Source: Paenibacillus lupini (GTDB lineage: Bacteria; Bacillota; Bacilli; Paenibacillales; Paenibacillaceae). Taken from it: 64,000 nt of DNA. Each line of letters starts with the position of its first letter. Positions within the stretch are counted from its first letter, which is position 1. Below the pieces are notes generated by a model. That model was not told where the DNA came from, made no database searches, and saw only the letters and a list, made by a program, of their open reading frames with translations. Position numbers and translations under genes: made by a program. The stretch is taken from NCBI RefSeq assembly GCF_011761355.1, contig NZ_JAASRW010000007.1, positions 1 to 64,000 of the forward strand, read 5' to 3'. Below are positions 59,390 to 64,000 of the stretch, piece after piece.

Positions 59390-60802
59390 ATGGCCATTGA
59401 TTTAGTGGCGCTGCATTGGGTGTATCTCGTGTTTATCGTTGCCATCATCGGCTTTATGCTTATGCGGCGCGATACGTCGCTCATATGTATCGTCGGCATC
59501 TTTGTACTTGGCCTATTGGCAACCGAATCGCTGAGCGACTCTGTCAGCGGCGTGTTCAACAGCTTCATCTACGCAATTACTGAATTAATGGGCACTATTC
59601 TCATTATATCCATAATCGTTGCAATGAGCCGGGTCCTGATCCGAACCGGCATAAACGAAGTGATGATCTACCCGTTCACCCGTTTCCTACGGACACCTAC
59701 ACTAGCTTTCTGGGGAATCGGTCTTATTATGATGGTTACCTCCTGGTTCTTCTGGCCTTCACCAGCCGTTGCCCTGATTGGTGCAGTATTGCTGCCAGTT
59801 GCTTTACGTGTGGGCTTGCCAGCACTTGGAGCAGCAATGGCGATGAACTTGTTTGGTCACGGGATTGCATTATCAGGTGACTACATTATCCAAGGTGCTC
59901 CAAAGCTTACAGCTGATGCGGCTGGTCTTCCTGTTAGTGACGTTATGCAAGCGAGTATCCCGCTCGTCATCGTAATGGGTCTTGTCACCACCATTGCGGC
60001 CTTTTGGATGATGCGCCGGGATATGAAGACGGGCAAATGGAATGACGGCATTATCAGCAATGTCGAAGGAGATAAAAAGCTTACAGGCGGTGAAGATCTA
60101 GCCTATAAAAATGTACTGTCTCGCGGAGCAAAAATCACTTTAGCCGTCTTGATCCCGCTTCTCTTTGCTGCTGACGTAGTAACGATGTTCCTGTTAGATC
60201 TCCAGGGCGGCGATGCAACCGCACTTGTAGGGGGAACCGCTATCTTCATCATGCTCCTCATCACGATGCTTGCTCATAAGAACAAAGGGCTGGAGAAAAC
60301 AACAAGTTATTTGATCGAAGGCTTCGTGTTCGGCTTCAAAGTGTTTGGACCTGTCATTCCAATCGCCGCATTCTTCTATCTTGGTGACTCCGGCTTTACC
60401 GCTATCTTCGGAGATACGCTGCCAGCAGGCTCTCAAGGCATCGTGAACGATCTTGGTGTCGCCCTTGCTAATAATGTCCCCGTCAATGGCGAGGTGGGCT
60501 CTGTAACCTTGACGCTCGTAGGAGCCGTCACCGGTCTTGATGGATCTGGCTTCTCCGGCATCTCGCTTGCTGGCTCTATCGCTCAGCTGTTCGGCGGTGC
60601 AATTGGTTCAGGTGTCGCTACCTTAACCGCTCTTGGCCAAGTAGCCGCGATTTGGGTCGGCGGTGGTACGCTTGTACCTTGGGCGCTTATCCCTGCAGCA
60701 GCTATTTGCGGAGTCAGTCCCTTCGAATTGGCACGCCGCAATTTGAAGCCCGTTATTATCGGCCTTAGCGTAACTACGATTGTAGCGATGTTCCTGGTGT
60801 AA
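59390..60802 (+). CDS. Multi-spanning permease-like protein
   Basis: 470-aa integral membrane protein with about 12 hydrophobic segments and two conserved-looking halves (ATESLSDSVSGVFNSFIYAI ... HGIALSGDYIIQGAPKLTAD; then GDTLPAGSQGIVNDLG and VNGEVGSVTLTLVGAVTGLD). Gly-rich re-entrant-like loops suggest an ion- or anion-coupled secondary transporter of the wider IT/NhaC/GntP sort; I cannot name the family or substrate. ATG 59390 follows GAGAGGGTG by seven bases; the longer frame to 59327 is rejected. Confidence 0.65.
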   Translation: MAIDLVALHWVYLVFIVAIIGFMLMRRDTSLICIVGIFVLGLLATESLSDSVSGVFNSFIYAITELMGTILIISIIVAMSRVLIRTGINEVMIYPFTRFLRTPTLAFWGIGLIMMVTSWFFWPSPAVALIGAVLLPVALRVGLPALGAAMAMNLFGHGIALSGDYIIQGAPKLTADAAGLPVSDVMQASIPLVIVMGLVTTIAAFWMMRRDMKTGKWNDGIISNVEGDKKLTGGEDLAYKNVLSRGAKITLAVLIPLLFAADVVTMFLLDLQGGDATALVGGTAIFIMLLITMLAHKNKGLEKTTSYLIEGFVFGFKVFGPVIPIAAFFYLGDSGFTAIFGDTLPAGSQGIVNDLGVALANNVPVNGEVGSVTLTLVGAVTGLDGSGFSGISLAGSIAQLFGGAIGSGVATLTALGQVAAIWVGGGTLVPWALIPAAAICGVSPFELARRNLKPVIIGLSVTTIVAMFLV

Positions 60803-60817
60803 ACGAGTATAAAGAAA

Positions 60818-60858
60818 AGGATGATTCGAAAGGTCTCTCGACCCTTTGAACCATCCCT
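60818..60858. terminator. Terminator between convergent genes
   Basis: AAAGGATG-A-TTC-G-AAAGG pairs with CC-C-TTTGAA-C-CATCC-C-TTT (imperfect), flanked by A-rich and T-rich ends. Confidence 0.65.
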
Positions 60859-60869
60859 TTTGCTTTTGG

Positions 60870-61658
60870 TTACAATATAATAAATGCAAATACAATAGCA
60901 AGTGCAAAGCGATAATACGCGAACCAGGACAAGCTAAGCTTCTTAATAAGATTCAAGAAAGTTACGATAGCAATCATTGCAACGATAAATGCAGCGATAA
61001 AGCCAATGATAAAGAGTGGTGTATCCGATCCTGTCAGAAACTCACGGCTTTGAATCAAGTCAACACCACTTGCACCAGCCATGATCGGTACTGATACGAG
61101 AAAAGTGAACTCGGCCGCAGCCTTTTGGCTTGTTCCGAAGAACATACCGCCAGACATCGTAGAGCCAGAACGCGAGAAGCCTGGCCAAAGTGCGAGAACC
61201 TGAAATAAGCCAATTGCGAATGCTTGCTTGTATGTAATGTCATCAAGCTCTTCTGCTGTAACTTTCTTCTTGATGCGGTCTGCAACAATCATTAGTATAC
61301 CGCCTGCAACCAGACCAATAAGAACCGTTTCTGAGCTGAATAAATAATCTTTGATGAATCCATGAAGCAACACACCAATTACACCAGCTGGAATCATGGC
61401 TAGAATAATGTGCAAGGCGTTAATGCCGGATGATTCCTTGAAGTTAAAGTTAAGCAAGCTGATAAATTTTCTCCGATACAACACGAGGACGGCTAGCACG
61501 GCACCAAGTTGTATAACAACCTCGAACACTTTGGCACGGTCATCCTGGAAGTTCAGCAAATCTGCAGTCAGAATCAAATGTCCGGTTGAAGAGACAGGTA
61601 AAAACTCCGTCAAGCCTTCAATGATGCCCATAATAATGGCATTAAATAAATCTCCCAA
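60870..61658 (-). CDS. uppP: Undecaprenyl-diphosphatase
   Basis: 262-aa membrane phosphatase (BacA/UppP) that recycles undecaprenyl diphosphate to the monophosphate carrier for cell-wall synthesis; high dosage gives bacitracin tolerance. The active-site motifs EGLTEFLPVSSTGHLIL and GFSRSGSTMSGG are intact. TTG at 61658 (MGDLFNAIIMGIIEG) has GGAGG seven bases upstream, so the longer frame to 61697 is rejected. Confidence 0.94.
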   Translation of the reverse strand: MGDLFNAIIMGIIEGLTEFLPVSSTGHLILTADLLNFQDDRAKVFEVVIQLGAVLAVLVLYRRKFISLLNFNFKESSGINALHIILAMIPAGVIGVLLHGFIKDYLFSSETVLIGLVAGGILMIVADRIKKKVTAEELDDITYKQAFAIGLFQVLALWPGFSRSGSTMSGGMFFGTSQKAAAEFTFLVSVPIMAGASGVDLIQSREFLTGSDTPLFIIGFIAAFIVAMIAIVTFLNLIKKLSLSWFAYYRFALAIVFAFIIL

Positions 61659-61770
61659 ATGTAGTCCTCCATCTCCTATTATTTCCGCGTGTGGCACTTC
61701 TCTTTAAACCAACCTTTTAATAATAGCACAAGCGTAAGACGAGCGAAAGCAACCAACGTTTTAGGAGAAA

Positions 61771-61799
61771 AGCCGCATTTCCATCATAGGAATACGGCT
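61771..61799 (-). terminator. Terminator of the CNNM/HlyC-type gene
   Basis: On the minus strand AGCCGTATTCC and GGAAATGCGGCT form an imperfect stem followed by TTTTCTCC. Confidence 0.55.
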
Positions 61800-61808
61800 C
61801 ATCAGTCC

Positions 61809-63107
61809 CTATTCATTAACGGGGTTAACTACATGGAAGATAATTTCGATTTTACGGATCCGATGCCGTTCTTTCTCCCGTATGATAAAAGTCAGCTCTT
61901 CGTGATCCTGCGGCTCCCCGACTTCCAGATCCGGGTATTGATTATATAACCAGCCGCCAATCGAATCTACATCATGGCTTTCCAGATGGCAGCCAATGGC
62001 TACATTAACCTCACCAATCAGCGCTTTGCCGTCTACAATAAAACGATTCGGCTCGACCGCATCAATTTCCTTCACCTCATCGGCATCAAATTCATCACGA
62101 ATTTCTCCAACGATCTCCTCAATAATATCTTCGATCGTAATCAGTCCGGATGTCCCACCGTATTCATCATGCAAAATAGCGATATGCACCCGTTCCAGCT
62201 GCATCTTACGAAGCAGCTTCTTGATTGGCATCACTTCCGGTACAGACATAACAGGCTGAAGCATCGTTGCAACATCAGTCTCATTGTTACCAAAATACTG
62301 CATAAAGAACTGCTTCGTATTAATGATCCCGACGATATTATCCTTGCTGCCCTTAGCAACAGGGAACCGGGTATACTGTTCTTTGCGGATAATCGAGATA
62401 TTCTCCACCTTGGAGTTCTCCATAAACAAACAGACCATATCCGTCCGCGGAACCATGATCTCCCGAGCTAACCGTTCGTCAAATTCGAATATCCGGTTTA
62501 CGTAGCTGAGCTCGCTTTTATTTATTTTTCCGCTTTCGTAGCTCTCCGACATAATACTCCGGATCTCTTCTTCGGAATGAGCTTCCTGCTCTCCTGTTGG
62601 CTTGAAGCCAAGCAGCCTCACAACGCCGTTGGCCGAGCCGTTAAGCAGCCAGATAAACGGAAACATCACTTTATAAAAGCCAATGATAATAGGAGCAACG
62701 GATAAACTAATTTGCTCCGGTTTGATAATAGCTACGGTCTTAGGTGCCAGCTCGCCAAGAACGACATGCAAGTAGGTAACAACGGCGAAAGATAAAATAA
62801 ATGACAAGACATTAACCAGTTCGCCGCCAATATGAAGCTGGTGAAACAATGGATCAAGCAAATCATGAACCGTCGGCTCTCCAAGCCAGCCGAGTCCAAG
62901 CGCAGTGATGGTTATGCCAAGCTGGCAGGCGGACAAATAGCTGTCCAAGTGCTGCAAAACATTTTGAACCGCTGCTCCATTACGAACCCCTTCAGCGACC
63001 AATTGCTGCACCCTGCTGGTACGAAGGCGGACGACTGCAAATTCAGTTGCTACGAAGAAAGCGGAACAAAACAGCAGCACCGCAAACAAGATCAGTTTCA
63101 GAACCAT
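61809..63107 (-). CDS. CNNM/CorC-type (HlyC/hemolysin family) membrane protein
   Basis: 432-aa protein with an N-terminal DUF21 membrane domain (about 1-190; FFVATEFAVVRLRTSRV, GITITALGLGWLGEP), a CBS-domain pair (about 205-335; IMVPRTDMVCLF, HDEYGGTSGLITIEDIIEEI) and a C-terminal CorC_HlyC domain (about 345-425). Related proteins act in magnesium or cobalt efflux. GAAGGAGA precedes ATG 63107; the longer frame to 63170 lacks a ribosome site. Confidence 0.92.
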   Translation of the reverse strand: MVLKLILFAVLLFCSAFFVATEFAVVRLRTSRVQQLVAEGVRNGAAVQNVLQHLDSYLSACQLGITITALGLGWLGEPTVHDLLDPLFHQLHIGGELVNVLSFILSFAVVTYLHVVLGELAPKTVAIIKPEQISLSVAPIIIGFYKVMFPFIWLLNGSANGVVRLLGFKPTGEQEAHSEEEIRSIMSESYESGKINKSELSYVNRIFEFDERLAREIMVPRTDMVCLFMENSKVENISIIRKEQYTRFPVAKGSKDNIVGIINTKQFFMQYFGNNETDVATMLQPVMSVPEVMPIKKLLRKMQLERVHIAILHDEYGGTSGLITIEDIIEEIVGEIRDEFDADEVKEIDAVEPNRFIVDGKALIGEVNVAIGCHLESHDVDSIGGWLYNQYPDLEVGEPQDHEELTFIIREKERHRIRKIEIIFHVVNPVNE

Positions 63108-63188
63108 GAGCGTCTCCTTCTTTTCTTCTGAACTGTTGATAACTACTTGTATGTTACCCCGTCCACGCATTCATGAATCCTGCAAAAA

Positions 63189-63230
63189 TAAACCGTATAC
63201 CTATCCACTAATGGACAGATATACGGTTTA
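63189..63230 (-). terminator. Terminator of the Lin0512-family gene
   Basis: TAAACCGTATA (63189-63199) pairs with TATACGGTTTA (63220-63230), with an inner TCCA/TGGA stem; TTTTTG follows on the minus strand. Confidence 0.8.
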
Positions 63231-63246
63231 CACTTAACCTCGCCTA

Positions 63247-63606
63247 TTAATAACCCACTTCCACCGATGCATTCACGATGTAGATCAGATCATTCTTATC
63301 CTCTTTATCCGGCAGAACGACACCACTTGTTGTCATCATACCGCCGTCCATGATTTCAACGGTAACCTGACCATAAGGCAGAACCGCCTTAACCTGCTCT
63401 ACATCAAGCAATTCCTTGTCACAAGGAACGGCAAGCTTGACATGTACCTTCATATTGTCGAGTGTCCCACCTGGTAAGACCGATCGAAGACCCGGCATTG
63501 AATTATGATGAATTGCATTCTGAACCGCACGTATTGATGCTTTCGTGATGTTCTGGCCATGCAGATCACAGCCCATTCCGATCTCAATAAAAAATAATTT
63601 GTCCAT
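63247..63606 (-). CDS. Lin0512-family protein
   Basis: 119-aa protein of the Lin0512 family (function unknown): FFIEIGMGCDLHGQNITKAS at the N-terminus, ALPG-type MPGLRSVLPGG, KLAVPCDKELLD and EIMDGGMMTTSGVVLPDKED. ATG 63606 follows GGAGGGGAA. It lies 14 bp after the gene at the window edge and is probably co-transcribed with it. Confidence 0.85.
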   Translation of the reverse strand: MDKLFFIEIGMGCDLHGQNITKASIRAVQNAIHHNSMPGLRSVLPGGTLDNMKVHVKLAVPCDKELLDVEQVKAVLPYGQVTVEIMDGGMMTTSGVVLPDKEDKNDLIYIVNASVEVGY

Positions 63607-63620
63607 TCCGTTCCCCTCCA

Positions 63621-64000
63621 TTACCAAGGTACATCATCATCTTGCGCCGCAGATGAGTTGTCATCTTCATACGGCGGTATTGCTGGTTCTTCTTTCACAT
63701 TCGTACCGATAATCGGCAGAATTTCTTCAAGATCCGGCGGCTGCAGCAGCTCGACTGGCGATACGCCTTTTTCGAATTGGAATGCATCACCTTCAATCAC
63801 GGTTACATAACGTCCATTATGTTTTGCGAAATGCAATGTTACCCCAAAGTCTGCAAGCAGCCCTTTTATCGTTACCCCACCAAGCTTAAACGAGAAAGGC
63901 AGATCCGGCTTCTGCTCAACAAGAGCGGCGGAAGCTGTTGTTACCTGCTCATGCGTCCAATATTCCTGCAGCTCACGCTTCTCGCTTGCCGCCCATACTT
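63621..64000 (-). CDS. Partial hypothetical protein, start beyond the window
   Basis: The frame is open from the stop at 63621 to the right window edge, giving at least 126 C-terminal residues (…VWAASEKRELQEYWTHEQ, LPFSFKLGGVTIKGLLADFG, HFAKHNGRYVTVIEGDAFQF) and an acidic, proline-containing tail ending DDDVPW. The start lies outside the window. No family recognised. Confidence 0.6.
   Translation of the reverse strand, partial: VWAASEKRELQEYWTHEQVTTASAALVEQKPDLPFSFKLGGVTIKGLLADFGVTLHFAKHNGRYVTVIEGDAFQFEKGVSPVELLQPPDLEEILPIIGTNVKEEPAIPPYEDDNSSAAQDDDVPW

Noticed and set aside
1..64000. Prophage, rRNA, tRNA or replication origin
   Set aside because: No phage structural or integrase genes, no rRNA-like or tRNA cloverleaf sequence and no DnaA-box cluster were noticed on reading.

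Overview
The window looks like chromosomal DNA of a Paenibacillus-type Bacillota. The signs are strong AGGAGG ribosome binding sites with ATG, GTG and TTG starts, a copper-amine-oxidase-like surface protein, PucR/Puc-type purine catabolism, UppP, DedA and CNNM-type membrane proteins, and a dispersed intergenic repeat of a kind I associate with this group. No rRNA, tRNA, CRISPR array or prophage was seen.

Region 1 (about 1-14.3 kb, nearly all on + and visibly A+T-richer) is accessory DNA. Small single genes (FUSC-type membrane protein, lipoprotein, EF-Tu-domain-III-like protein, a broken HEAT-like gene, an orphan hisB, an Imm53-type immunity protein, a DUF7660-like protein, a HAD phosphatase and several unknowns) are mostly followed by a copy of a roughly 85-100 bp repeat. 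The repeat has conserved arms (GCTAACGGGGAACGTTAGTTC-like on the left, AAGTAAAGGGCAG..TAGTTC-like on the right) around a variable hairpin. About twelve copies occur here and none was noticed in the other 50 kb. Two intact IS110-family elements (about 5941-7703, and from 10882) sit inside copies of this repeat. Downstream of each transposase is a conserved non-coding block that looks like a bridge/seek guide RNA: at the same offset it carries the 7-9 nt that lie at the element's own left junction, and in both elements it carries the complement of the shared left end CATTCCT. In the first element it also carries the complement of the right flank. This is the most notable observation in the window.

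Region 2 (14.3-33.6 kb) is ordinary chromosome: a TipAS-type MerR regulator with its own 19-bp-spacer promoter, a LysR/MFS divergent pair, a TPR protein plus AAA ATPase pair, a threonine-aldolase-like enzyme and an SDR, a thioesterase, an 8-oxoguanine-deaminase-like enzyme translationally coupled to a nucleoside hydrolase, a D,D-carboxypeptidase, HAD and metallophosphoesterase genes, an ArsR zinc-type sensor, ThuA and VOC proteins and adenosine deaminase. A 34-codon membrane peptide gene with its own promoter and terminator lies at 22363.

Region 3 (33.8-53.3 kb, all on -) is a purine catabolism locus. pucR, an amidohydrolase, pucA-like (xdhC) and pucB-like (mocA) genes come first. A promoter at 48524-48552 then precedes about 15 kb of tightly packed, often overlapping genes: nucleoside/nucleobase ABC transporter (lipoprotein, ATPase, two permeases), three-subunit xanthine dehydrogenase, OHCU decarboxylase, urate oxidase, hydroxyisourate hydrolase, allantoinase, allantoate amidohydrolase and ureidoglycine-glyoxylate aminotransferase. 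Together with the upstream deaminases and hydrolases these take imported nucleosides and bases through urate and allantoin to ammonia and oxalurate. The OHCU decarboxylase and uricase, fused in B. subtilis PucL, are separate genes here. Between the lipoprotein and ATPase genes are three tandem 70-nt hairpin units with compensatory changes.

Region 4 (53.5-64 kb) holds a large surface protein, a class-C-type serine hydrolase, an MFS exporter, DedA, an unidentified multi-spanning permease, UppP, a CNNM/HlyC-type protein, a Lin0512-family protein and a gene cut by the right window edge.
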